DNA of 64,000 bases, from assembly GCA_947493995.1 (NCBI GenBank), contig CANLTJ010000007.1, positions 92,477-156,476 of the forward strand, given 5' to 3'. Origin of the DNA: an uncultured Arachnia sp. Its GTDB lineage: Bacteria > Actinomycetota > Actinomycetes > Propionibacteriales > Propionibacteriaceae. This document shows positions 21,081 through 29,073 of the stretch, piece after piece. Within the stretch, counting starts at the first letter, position 1; each line of letters opens with the position of its first letter. Below the pieces are notes generated by a model that did no database searches, had not been told where the DNA came from, and saw nothing but the letters and a program-made list of their open reading frames with translations. Position numbers and translations under genes: made by a program.

Positions 21081-21839
21081 ATGGCCAGGATTCTCTTGGC
21101 TGGTGAATCTTGGGTCAGCGCTATTGACGACCACAAGGGTTACGACGTTTTTTCGCACACGCAGGTTCACATCGGCTGTGCGGAGTTGCTGGTCGCTCTG
21201 CGTATGAATGGCCACGAGGTGACCCACATGAGGGCACATGATGTCGCACAGGATTTCCCTTTGACAGTTGAAGAGTTGAACAGCTACAACGTCGTCATCC
21301 TTTCCGATGTCGGCGCCAATTCGCTCCTGCTCCCACCTCAGGTTTTTGAGGAAGGACGGCGCACACCCAACCGACTGAAGCTGCTCCAAGAGTGGGTCAG
21401 CCACGGCGGCGGCTTGATGATGGCTGGCGGCTACCTCAGCTTCCAAGGTTTTCAGGCCAAGGCGAACTACCATGGGACACCGATTGAGGATATATTGCCG
21501 GTCGAGATCCTGACCTTCGATGATCGCGTTGAGGCACCCGAAGGAGTGTGCGGAGTTCTGACAGGTATCTCACATCAAGTGATTTCTGGTTTGGACAAAC
21601 AATGGCCTCATCTGCTCGGCTATCAGAAGCTGATTCCCCGGGATGATGCGCTGGTCCTGGCTGAGATTGAGGGGTATCCGCTCCTGGCTGTGCGAACGGT
21701 AGGCAAGGGCAGAACTCTGGCCTTCGCTTCCGATGTCTCTCCCCACTGGGCACCGCGGGAGTTCATGGAATGGAATGGTTACGCAGCGCTGTTCCACAAT
21801 GCCGTGACGTGGTTGGCGGGAACCTCTGAGATGCAGTGA
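21081..21839 (+). CDS. class I glutamine amidotransferase-fold protein (PF07090-like)
   Basis: A 252-residue cytoplasmic protein with a very strong GGAGGA ribosome-binding site. Segments ARILLAGESWVS, YNVVILSDVGANSLLLPP, LQEWVSHGGGLMMAGGYLSF and VGKGRTLAFASDVSPHWAP match the putative-glutamine-amidotransferase family PF07090. The usual nucleophile elbow is replaced (AGGYLSF) and has no cysteine, so glutaminase activity is unlikely; a sugar or ligand-binding role is possible. It lies next to a minus-strand sugar-uptake cluster, but points toward purQ (convergent), so a functional link is only conjecture. Confidence 0.85.
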   Translation: MARILLAGESWVSAIDDHKGYDVFSHTQVHIGCAELLVALRMNGHEVTHMRAHDVAQDFPLTVEELNSYNVVILSDVGANSLLLPPQVFEEGRRTPNRLKLLQEWVSHGGGLMMAGGYLSFQGFQAKANYHGTPIEDILPVEILTFDDRVEAPEGVCGVLTGISHQVISGLDKQWPHLLGYQKLIPRDDALVLAEIEGYPLLAVRTVGKGRTLAFASDVSPHWAPREFMEWNGYAALFHNAVTWLAGTSEMQ

Positions 21840-21849
21840 CTCGTAGCTC

Positions 21850-22524
21850 TTAGACTCGAGCGGAGAGAAAGTTTAGCACTGAGGAGAAGAAGGGCTTCCC
21901 ATCCAGCGAAGGGGACGTCAGATACTCGACGTTGTGCTCCGGGTGGGGCATGAGTCCCACCACGTTTCCGCGTGTATTCGTGATGCCCGCGATGTCATTA
22001 GCGGAACCATTCGGATTGCTAAGGTAACGGAAGACCACCTGATCATTGCCCTCTAGACGTCGCAGAGTTTCTGGATCCGCCTGGTAGTTGCCCTCACCGT
22101 TCTTGAGGACAATGGTGATCTGGTCGCCAGGGCGGAAGTCACAAGTCCACACCGTGTCGATGGTTTCCACCCGGAGCCGCTGGTCTCGGCAGATGAAGTG
22201 CTGATCGGCGTTGCGGATCATCGCCCCGTCGAGGAGGTGTGCTTCACAGAGCAGCTGGAATCCGTTGCAGATGCCGAGCACAGGCATGCCCTTATTGGCG
22301 GCCGCGATGACCGTGTCCATCACCGGGCTGAACTTGGCGATGGCACCACAGCGCAGATAGTCGCCGTAGGAGAAACCTCCAGGAAGGATGATGGCATCGA
22401 CGCCATCGATGGAGTCCGATCCGTGCCACAGCGGCACCGCCTCCGCGCCGGAGAGTTGAACAGCGCGTAGCGCGTCGTGGTCGTCGAGCGAGCCCGGGAA
22501 GGTGACGACTCCGATGCGGGCCAT
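21850..22524 (-). CDS. purQ: phosphoribosylformylglycinamidine synthase subunit PurQ
   Basis: The glutaminase subunit of FGAM synthase, supplying ammonia to PurL. 224 residues with the class I triad visible: nucleophile Cys in [14 protein letters not shown], and His plus Glu in [12 protein letters not shown]. The early motif [20 protein letters not shown] is PurQ-specific. Its ATG overlaps the purS stop by one base (TGATG), so translation is coupled. The stop lies 10 bp from the convergent amidotransferase-fold gene. Confidence 0.97.
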   Translation of the reverse strand: MARIGVVTFPGSLDDHDALRAVQLSGAEAVPLWHGSDSIDGVDAIILPGGFSYGDYLRCGAIAKFSPVMDTVIAAANKGMPVLGICNGFQLLCEAHLLDGAMIRNADQHFICRDQRLRVETIDTVWTCDFRPGDQITIVLKNGEGNYQADPETLRRLEGNDQVVFRYLSNPNGSANDIAGITNTRGNVVGLMPHPEHNVEYLTSPSLDGKPFFSSVLNFLSARV

Positions 22525-22763
22525 CAGTCAGTCACCACTTCGAATGATTCGATCACCGTGTTGGCGAGGAGCTGTTCAGCGGCCTGTTCAATCTGCTCAA
22601 GCTTCTCCGGAGTAACTTCGCCGTCGACCTCGATCTCGAAGCGCTTCCCCTGGCGGACCGAAAGCCCTGCGAAGCCGAGGCGTTCGAGGGCTCCGGTTAC
22701 GGCCTTGCCCTGGGGGTCCAGGATCTCGGGCTTGGGCATGACGTTGACAACGACGCAGGGCAT
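22524..22763 (-). CDS. purS: phosphoribosylformylglycinamidine synthase subunit PurS
   Basis: The small subunit bridging PurL and PurQ in the FGAM synthase complex. 79 residues from [20 protein letters not shown], followed by [20 protein letters not shown], the standard PurS pattern. An in-frame ATG at 22799 would add 12 residues and has GAGG just before it, but homology begins at 22763. Overlaps purQ by one base. It follows the VOC gene after a 66-bp gap on the same strand. Confidence 0.95.
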   Translation of the reverse strand: MPCVVVNVMPKPEILDPQGKAVTGALERLGFAGLSVRQGKRFEIEVDGEVTPEKLEQIEQAAEQLLANTVIESFEVVTD

Positions 22764-22829
22764 GGTGGGAACTCTATCTTCACGGACCTCAGAAGGCATA
22801 GCCTCTATCGCCTGATCAAGGTCTTAATC

Positions 22830-23306
22830 TTAACTCTGCGCAGGGCCACTGTCTTCGGGATCGTCGATGTCGACGATTTCGACTGAGTTGCCATCGGGGT
22901 CCCTGAGGTACACAACGTACCCACCAGTCCAAGGCCCCTGTGCCACGACCTGAGGGGCCGATAGAAAGGGCAGTTCGGCGCGCTTCTCCTCATAAAAGGC
23001 AACCAAACCGACCATATTCAGGGCGAGGTGAGCTGATCCAACGTCCCAGTTGCGCAGCGAGGCAATCTGCCTCCCACCGAATGGATGACGGTACTCGAGA
23101 AGTTCAAGGATCCCGTGGTCGAGCGGGACGAAAGCAACGCTGATCTCGGGTTTGTCTGCACCAACGAGCTTACCCAGCCACTCACCGCTGATCGTGAACA
23201 CATGCCCCTCGGGGGGCCTCGGCAAGCCGAGCGCACCACAGTAGAAGTCGAGCGACTTGTCGAGATCACTTACGGTGATTCCCATATGGTTGAACCTAGT
23301 GATCAT
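22830..23306 (-). CDS. VOC family (glyoxalase-like) metalloprotein
   Basis: A 158-residue soluble protein of the vicinal-oxygen-chelate fold with the two beta-alpha-beta-beta-beta modules. Metal-ligand positions are occupied: His in FNHMGITVSDL, Glu in ILELLEY, His in SAHLALNM and Glu in GNSVEIVDID. AGGAG lies 6 nt before the start. Superfamily members include glyoxalases, epimerases and dioxygenases; the sequence does not decide between them. It follows the sugar isomerase on the same strand after 269 bp, so it may belong to the sugar-catabolic unit. Confidence 0.88.
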   Translation of the reverse strand: MITRFNHMGITVSDLDKSLDFYCGALGLPRPPEGHVFTISGEWLGKLVGADKPEISVAFVPLDHGILELLEYRHPFGGRQIASLRNWDVGSAHLALNMVGLVAFYEEKRAELPFLSAPQVVAQGPWTGGYVVYLRDPDGNSVEIVDIDDPEDSGPAQS

Positions 23307-23575
23307 GAGGTCTCCTCATCTAACTCCGCACCTGCAGTCAGGGCGATCGATTCGTTCTACGTTGATTCAGTCTGCAGGTCGTGCTGCCCTGACGTGCGAC
23401 TCTTGAAGCTGTGCCAAACCAAGCGGTTCGACGACGCCCTGAAGGAAATTCTGAGACGAGACGGTGGCCCCAACCCCGGGACGGATTCAGTTCGTGCCCT
23501 ACTGGCTGCATTCACTAAGGAGGACAGTGCTTATTTTCTTGGCACGTCTCGGCCCTGTTTTCACCACCGCTCTCC

Positions 23576-24139
23576 TTAGAATGCAAGATGCTGCGGCTCC
23601 GGACCCAGCTTCGCATCGCGGGGGTTCACAACCGAAAAGCCGTTTGCACGATAGGCTTCGTAGTCAAATTCTTCACACTCGACATAACCGATTTCGTGAT
23701 AGTCGTAAAAGCCCTCCCAGTCTTCATATCCATCTCCCAGCGACGCCTCCAGGAACGCATCAGCCATGGCCATGCCCAGTCGCGGTCCAGTCCAGAATCC
23801 GCCCATGGCCAGTAGATTGCAGTTGTTGGCTGTAGCGCTGCGCCTTGCGGCGCGCACGCTTTCGGCCACGGCTGCATGGACATGTGGGCACTTGCTCGCC
23901 GCCACATGAATACCCATCCCAGTCCCACAGAACGCAAGCGCCTTCTCGAACTCCAACTCGGAGATTTTGGCTCCCAGCATGAATCCGACGCGATGATACA
24001 TGGGCGCTTCGTCCTGTTCAGGGGTCAAGTCAGTGACGTCCCATCCCTTTCCCGCGAGATACTGCTTTACGGTCTCCTTTAGCGGATGACCTGCAAAGTC
24101 TGCCCCCACGACCACCTGCTTGTCTTTGGCCATTCTCAT
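23576..24139 (-). CDS. RpiB/LacA/LacB family sugar-phosphate isomerase
   Basis: An intracellular aldose-ketose isomerase, 187 residues. VVVGADFAGHPLKETVKQYL at the N-terminus and FCGTGMGIHVAASKCPHVHAA with the family catalytic Cys identify it; LLAMGGFWTG is the later conserved loop. It is longer than classical RpiB (about 150 residues), with a C-terminal extension ending NPRDAKLGPEPQHLAF seen in the sugar-catabolism branch of the family. The start ATG overlaps the stop of the upstream permease gene (ATGA), so it is translationally coupled to the ABC transporter and probably isomerises a phosphorylated form of the imported sugar or polyol. No kinase is directly attached. Confidence 0.9.
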   Translation of the reverse strand: MRMAKDKQVVVGADFAGHPLKETVKQYLAGKGWDVTDLTPEQDEAPMYHRVGFMLGAKISELEFEKALAFCGTGMGIHVAASKCPHVHAAVAESVRAARRSATANNCNLLAMGGFWTGPRLGMAMADAFLEASLGDGYEDWEGFYDYHEIGYVECEEFDYEAYRANGFSVVNPRDAKLGPEPQHLAF

Positions 24140-25200
24140 GATGGATCCTCAGCTTTCTTCGTCCGAACCCGTCTCACGAATCCACCCCATTTAGCATTGC
24201 TGCTGGCAATCACGAACAACAGCACACCGCCCCAAATAAGATCCCTGTAAAAATTGCTGATCTGTGGGAACAGGTTGAGACCTGATGACAAGATTTGTAG
24301 CGTCACGATGGCCAACACGACGCCGAGCAACTTGCCTCGGCCGCCATTGGGGTTGACGCCACCCAGCACGACAATCAGGACCGTGAGAAGCGTGTAAGTC
24401 AGGCCATAGTCTGCTTTAGCGGAGTTATAGTTCGCCAACATCACGAGTCCCGCCATGGAGGCGAAGAGCCCTGATAGCATGTACGTACGGATGAGGATCC
24501 ACTTGGAGTTGAGGCCACTGAACTTCGCGTTGGTGGCGTTGGATCCAAGCATGTAAACCTTCGAGCCAAAAGTTGTCTTGCGGATCACGAAAGCCAGAAT
24601 CGCCACAGCCAGCAGGAAGACGACCAACTGCACAGGGATCACGCCAACCAGGTCTCCGGCCACCAAGTTGCTGTAGGCGATCGGCAGCCCGCTGATGGGG
24701 CGGCCGGCAGTGATCACGATGGCCACGCCGATGAACAACTCCAGGGTGCCCAGCGTGACGAGGATGGCGGGAATGCGCACCTTGGCCACAAGGAACCCAT
24801 TCAGTGCGCCAGCCAGTACACCCAACACGAGAGCCGCCAGCACCGCCATGGCAATTCCAAAGAACACCGTTCCCCCATCCGCCTCGGCTGGGACCAGGGA
24901 CAGCATGATGACCGCTGCGAGCACTGAGGTCATGTTGGCGATGCCCACCACGGACAGGTCAATGCCGCCCGTGAGCATCGTCACCATCACCCCGAGCGCC
25001 AAGAGTCCGAACTCAGGGAATTGCACGGCCATCGAATCCCACGTGGCACCGTCGAGGAAGTTACCAGGCTTCACGATGAGAAACATCAACAGAAGAACGA
25101 GCAGGAGCACTATCAGACGTGAGATGTAGGGATCTCTTCGAAACATGGTGGCCATGCGCTGACCGACACTGCTCTTGGTGGGAGTGGTTGCTGTTGCCAT
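24136..25200 (-). CDS. sugar ABC transporter permease (RbsC-like), second subunit
   Basis: A 354-residue inner-membrane permease of the BPD_transp_2/RbsC family with about 8-10 hydrophobic segments and the signature LTGGIDLSVVGIANMTSV, then IPAILVTLGTLELFIGVAIV and VLGGVNPNGGRGKLLGVVLA. The start MATATTPTKSS at 25200 leaves a 16-bp gap after the preceding permease. It pairs with the permease at 25217 to form a heterodimeric channel, as in Lsr-type and several polyol transporters. Its stop overlaps the isomerase start. Confidence 0.93.
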   Translation of the reverse strand: MATATTPTKSSVGQRMATMFRRDPYISRLIVLLLVLLLMFLIVKPGNFLDGATWDSMAVQFPEFGLLALGVMVTMLTGGIDLSVVGIANMTSVLAAVIMLSLVPAEADGGTVFFGIAMAVLAALVLGVLAGALNGFLVAKVRIPAILVTLGTLELFIGVAIVITAGRPISGLPIAYSNLVAGDLVGVIPVQLVVFLLAVAILAFVIRKTTFGSKVYMLGSNATNAKFSGLNSKWILIRTYMLSGLFASMAGLVMLANYNSAKADYGLTYTLLTVLIVVLGGVNPNGGRGKLLGVVLAIVTLQILSSGLNLFPQISNFYRDLIWGGVLLFVIASSNAKWGGFVRRVRTKKAEDPS

Positions 25201-25216
25201 GATTGCCCCGCCCCTC

Positions 25217-26230
25217 TCAGACCGCAACGATTCGGTTGCGTTTACGCCGTCTGGTGAGTTGTACCGCAGAGATGCCGGTGCCGACGATAATAAGCACTCC
25301 CAGTGCGACGCGCTGCCAGTAAGTGGGAATCCCAATCAGGATCATGGAGTTCTGGACTATGACGATCAGCAAGGTGCCGAGCATCACTCCTGTGAGAGAG
25401 CCTGTCCCTCCAGTAATGGCTGTTCCGCCCAACACGACAGCAGCAATGACCATGATCTCCATACCCAATAGGTTCGTTGGGTGCATCTGACCCATGCTCG
25501 CTGTGCGGACCAGTCCGGCGAGTGCCGCGATGATGCCGGCGATGACGTAGAGCCAGAACTTGATGCGCCGCACTTTGAAACCTGCGCGCAGGGCCGAGGA
25601 TTCGTCGCCCCCGATTGCGAAGATACCTCGTCCGAACATCGTGAATCGCATGATGAAGAATGCGATGGCAACAACCACTATCAGTAGCAGGAAAGACACG
25701 GGCATACCGGAGGTCAGTCCTGATTCAGGGTTGGTGGCCACGAACAGGTTCGCACGGCCGAATGAACTCATCGAATCGGGCAGCGTCGAGATTTGGACAG
25801 ATTCGAGGGCACCTTGCATAATCCCCTTGAAAACGTTCGCCGTACCCAGGGTGATGATTAGAGTGGGGACAGCAATTCTCGCGGCGAATGTGCCGTTGAA
25901 GGCGCCGAGCAATGCGCCCAGTCCGATTGCCAGGGCGAACGGTAACCAGATTCCTCCGCCGTAGCCAGTGTCGACGAGCAGCCGCGTGAGCGAGTAGACG
26001 GCCAAGGAGGCAAGCGCTGGGAACGAAACGTCAATCCCGCCCGAGACCAGCACCATGTAGGTACCGACAGCAAACAGCCCTGGAACGACCATCGCATTGG
26101 CCAAGTCCACCAAGTTGTTGCCGGTGAAGAACTGGCCGCTGCGGGCCTGAATGATGACGGCGACGACGACGATCACAAGGAGCAAGTAGAACTCGTGAGA
26201 ACGGATCAGCTTCTGAGCGAATCTTCGCAT
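25217..26230 (-). CDS. sugar ABC transporter permease (RbsC-like), first subunit
   Basis: A 337-residue membrane protein with RbsC-family signatures VLVSGGIDVSFPALASLAVY, IAVPTLIITLGTANVFKGI and VVLGGTAITGGTGSLTGVML. The end is basic (RRRKRNRIVAV). It begins one base after the stop of the ATPase gene, in the expected order ATPase, permease, permease. The two permeases are clearly different in sequence, indicating a hetero-oligomeric transporter rather than an RbsC homodimer. Confidence 0.93.
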   Translation of the reverse strand: MRRFAQKLIRSHEFYLLLVIVVVAVIIQARSGQFFTGNNLVDLANAMVVPGLFAVGTYMVLVSGGIDVSFPALASLAVYSLTRLLVDTGYGGGIWLPFALAIGLGALLGAFNGTFAARIAVPTLIITLGTANVFKGIMQGALESVQISTLPDSMSSFGRANLFVATNPESGLTSGMPVSFLLLIVVVAIAFFIMRFTMFGRGIFAIGGDESSALRAGFKVRRIKFWLYVIAGIIAALAGLVRTASMGQMHPTNLLGMEIMVIAAVVLGGTAITGGTGSLTGVMLGTLLIVIVQNSMILIGIPTYWQRVALGVLIIVGTGISAVQLTRRRKRNRIVAV

Positions 26231-26231
26231 G

Positions 26232-27746
26232 TCAGTTCTCCTCCACGACGATCGGGCCTCCGGCGATCATGTCCGAGAGCTCCTGTTCAGTTTTGGCTTT
26301 CGGGTCCACTTCAGCGACAATGCTTCCCTCTTGAAGTAACAACACACGACCGCACGTCTGTCTCAATTCAGGGATATCATCCGAGATAACGATGATACCC
26401 ATGCCGGAGCCAGCCAATTCCCGCAGGATAAGATGGATCTCCTGCTTAGAGCCGATGTCCACCCCGACGGTTGGTCCATTGAGTATGAGAATGTCGGGGT
26501 TGGTTGCAAGCCACTTGGCGAGAACCACTCGCTGTTGATTGCCGCCAGACAGGGTATTGACTGGATTTGCAGGATCGGGGGTCGCGATACTCAGGTCATC
26601 GACCCAACGCTTCACCTCCGCATCTCTTCGTGACAAATCCAACAGTCCGAGTTTCGTCACCATGTTGTCGATCTCGGACACGACGATGTTGTCGCCGATG
26701 GACCGCTCCAAGGCAAGGCCTTCACTGAGACGGTCTTCGGGGACATAGCCAATGCCGCTGTCCATCGCGTCGGCTATGGTGCGTAGTCTGACAGGCTTGC
26801 CCGCCACACGGATCGAACCGCGCTCGGCAGGGATGACACCAAATAGGGACAGAGCCAGTTCCGTGCGGCCGGATCCTAGGAGTCCGGTGATCCCGAGCAC
26901 TTCCCCTCTGCGCAGGGTGAAGCTGACACTGTCAAAGGCCCGGGGCAACCCTAGGCCCTCCACCTCCAGAACTGGCTCCCCCTTCGGACCCTCCTCTTCG
27001 TGCTTCAGCTCCTCGAATTCCCGACCCGTCATGTACTCAGCGAACTTTTTGTGATCCAGTTCCTCGGGCAAACTGGTGATCACCTGGTGCCCGTTGCGGA
27101 TGATTGTGAACCGCTCGCTGATCTCGAAAACCTCGTCCAGCTTGTGACTGACGAAGAGGATTGCGATGCCCTGTGCCTGGAGGTCGAGGATCACTTTGAA
27201 TAGGGATTCCACTTCACGGCCGGTGAGCGCCGTCGTTGGTTCGTCCATAATAATGAGCTTGGTGTCAGACATCAGCGCTCGGGAGATGGCGACCAGTTGC
27301 TTGTCCGCCACCGACAGGTCTCCGACGTAAGCATCAAGGTCCACAGAGAAGTTGATCTTGGCGATGGCCTCCTCGGCGATGGTACGGAAGCGTCGCCAGT
27401 TGACCAACTTGCGCTTTTCGGCCAGTTCAGTGTTCAGAGCCAGGTTTTCCATCACTGTCAGGTTGGGAAACACTGAGAAGTCTTGGTAAATGACCTGGAC
27501 CCCGCCCAGGATGGCTTCAATGGGCGTGAGTTTGGAGTACGTTCTCCCTCCCATCTCGATGGTGCCGCTGTCTGGTGCGTAGACACCGGAGATGATCTTG
27601 ATCAGAGTGGACTTTCCCGACCCGTTCTCTCCGGCCAAGCAGTGGATCTCCCCAGCCGTGATTGTGAGGTTGATGTCATCTAGGGCCTTGACGCCTGCGA
27701 AAGACTTGGTGAGGCCGCGCACGGCGATGACTGTATCGGACGCCAT
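26232..27746 (-). CDS. sugar ABC transporter ATP-binding protein (RbsA-like, duplicated)
   Basis: A 504-residue ATPase with two tandem ABC modules, as in RbsA/MglA/XylG. Module 1 has Walker A GENGSGKST and Walker B LIIMDEPTTAL but a divergent signature (GDLSVADKQL). Module 2 has a degenerate Walker A GLLGSGRTE, the signature TLSGGNQQRVVLAKWL, and Walker B ILILNGPTVGVD in which the usual Asp-Glu is replaced by Asn-Gly, so hydrolysis probably occurs at one site only. A GGAGGG ribosome-binding site lies 6 nt upstream. It energises the two permeases encoded just downstream. Confidence 0.95.
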   Translation of the reverse strand: MASDTVIAVRGLTKSFAGVKALDDINLTITAGEIHCLAGENGSGKSTLIKIISGVYAPDSGTIEMGGRTYSKLTPIEAILGGVQVIYQDFSVFPNLTVMENLALNTELAEKRKLVNWRRFRTIAEEAIAKINFSVDLDAYVGDLSVADKQLVAISRALMSDTKLIIMDEPTTALTGREVESLFKVILDLQAQGIAILFVSHKLDEVFEISERFTIIRNGHQVITSLPEELDHKKFAEYMTGREFEELKHEEEGPKGEPVLEVEGLGLPRAFDSVSFTLRRGEVLGITGLLGSGRTELALSLFGVIPAERGSIRVAGKPVRLRTIADAMDSGIGYVPEDRLSEGLALERSIGDNIVVSEIDNMVTKLGLLDLSRRDAEVKRWVDDLSIATPDPANPVNTLSGGNQQRVVLAKWLATNPDILILNGPTVGVDIGSKQEIHLILRELAGSGMGIIVISDDIPELRQTCGRVLLLQEGSIVAEVDPKAKTEQELSDMIAGGPIVVEEN

Positions 27747-27815
27747 ATTCTACCCTCCGATGAGTACGGGACGAGGCAGCGCCTTCGCTGCCAGCAAACG
27801 CTGAGTGTGCTTCGT

Positions 27816-27841
27816 GGGGCCGGGACATCGGTCCCGGCCCC
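27816..27841 (-). terminator. strong hairpin between binding-protein and ATPase genes
   Basis: GGGGCCGGGAC at 27816-27826 pairs perfectly with GTCCCGGCCCC at 27831-27841 around a 4-nt loop, just after the binding-protein stop and about 70 bp before the ATPase gene. No U-run follows. Its position fits partial termination or mRNA stabilisation, which usually gives binding proteins excess expression over the membrane components. Confidence 0.7.
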
Positions 27842-27846
27842 ATGAG

Positions 27847-28899
27847 TCAGAAGCCGAACTCGTCGACATTCTCCTTGGTGATGACAATCCAGCCCTGTCC
27901 CTCAAGCACCTTGTCACTCCCCTCGGCGAACTGCATGTCGTCCCACCCTTCGACGTTGAGGTCCACACCATCTGTGATTTCCTCGCCATCCAGGATCTTC
28001 TTCGCCAGTTCAGCCATGGCATAGCCCGCATCCGCCGGGTCCCAGAGTGTCAGTGCGTATACGAGGTCCTCCTCGAGGATGTCCTTATTAGCCTCCGGGA
28101 GCCCAGTCCCTGCTGTGAAGACCTGACCCTGGAGCCCGAGCTCCTCGATGGCGCGAGCGACGCCAGGTGCGTCAAACGATGAGGTGCCCATGATCCCCTT
28201 GAGGTCCGGGTACTTCTTGAGAAGCTCCTTTGCTTTCTGATAAGCCACCTCACCGTCGTCCTGCGACTCCACTCGCGGTTCGGCTTCCAGTAGCGTCATG
28301 TTGGGGTAATCCTCTTGCGCCTTGGCGACACCACCATCAGCCCACTCGTTGTGCGAGGCGTTGGTGACGTGGCCCACCATCGTGGTGTAAAGCCCCTCTT
28401 CCCCCATCGCTTCGGCGAGATTCTCCATGATGAATCCGCCGTAGGCTGCGTTGTTGAACGCCTCGATGTCATACATCGTGTTCTCCTGGGAAGCTCCCTC
28501 ATGGGTGACGACAACGATGCCAGCGTCCATCGCCTCCTTCAGAACGGGCTCGATCGCGCCGGGGTCCACAGGAACGACCCCGATGGCGTCCACATCCTGC
28601 GCGATCAGGTCCCGGATGACTTGGGACTGCATGGTGGCATCCGTCTCGGCAGGTCCTCGCTGGAAGACGTCGTGTCCTGTCTCTTCAGCGTAGCGTTCAA
28701 CGCCGGTCTCCATCCGCACGAACCATGGGTTCGTTGCATCCTTCGGCACGATGGCGATCGTGTAGTTACTGTCCCCCGATGCGTTGTCAGCGTCGCCGGT
28801 ATCCGCCGAATCGCCATCGTCGCCACCACAGCCCGTCAGGGCGAGAGCGAAGGCCAGCGTCAAGCCGCTCATTCTGTTGTAAAAGCTTCGTCGCTTCAT
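27847..28899 (-). CDS. sugar ABC transporter substrate-binding lipoprotein
   Basis: A 350-residue lipoprotein of the periplasmic-binding-protein Peripla_BP_4 (RbsB/LsrB-like) group. The start MKRRSF has GGAGG about 7 nt upstream; a signal peptide ends in lipobox LTGC with Cys24, followed by an acidic Ser/Gly/Asp linker. The core begins YTIAIVPKDATNPWFVRME, with QVIRDLIAQDVDAIGVVPVD and GIVVVTHEGA typical of the fold. It captures the sugar outside the membrane for the downstream importer. The LsrB-like features allow AI-2 or a small polyol as well as a pentose. Confidence 0.93.
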   Translation of the reverse strand: MKRRSFYNRMSGLTLAFALALTGCGGDDGDSADTGDADNASGDSNYTIAIVPKDATNPWFVRMETGVERYAEETGHDVFQRGPAETDATMQSQVIRDLIAQDVDAIGVVPVDPGAIEPVLKEAMDAGIVVVTHEGASQENTMYDIEAFNNAAYGGFIMENLAEAMGEEGLYTTMVGHVTNASHNEWADGGVAKAQEDYPNMTLLEAEPRVESQDDGEVAYQKAKELLKKYPDLKGIMGTSSFDAPGVARAIEELGLQGQVFTAGTGLPEANKDILEEDLVYALTLWDPADAGYAMAELAKKILDGEEITDGVDLNVEGWDDMQFAEGSDKVLEGQGWIVITKENVDEFGF

Positions 28900-28952
28900 C
28901 TTGTGTCCTCCCACAATTGTGTTGGGCATCAACTCGGGCCGCCTTGCCAGAA

Positions 28953-28966
28953 TTGAAGCGCTTCAA
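28953..28966. promoter_or_regulatory. LacI-type operator
   Basis: A perfect 14-bp palindrome TTGAAGCGCTTCAA with central CG, the form recognised by LacI/GalR regulators. It lies 54 bp before the binding-protein start and 108 bp before the divergent lacI-family gene, so one site could control both directions. Confidence 0.8.
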
Positions 28967-29073
28967 CTGTCTGATCCCGACGATAGCAGGACGGCGTCAC
29001 GTAAGGCCATGGTTGCCGCCCAACCGATACCATTTCGTAACCTGGTCCCCTGAGTGCCGCCAAGGAAGGACTC

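Noticed and set aside
21081..21839. Possible second PurQ-like glutaminase beside purQ
   Set aside because: It lacks the nucleophile Cys and the PurQ motifs and belongs to a different amidotransferase-fold family.
23085..23579. Plus-strand frame covering the 269-bp gap between the VOC and isomerase genes
   Set aside because: Overlaps the VOC gene antisense and has no homology signal; the gap contains only a TCAGGGC/GCCCTGA inverted repeat of uncertain meaning.
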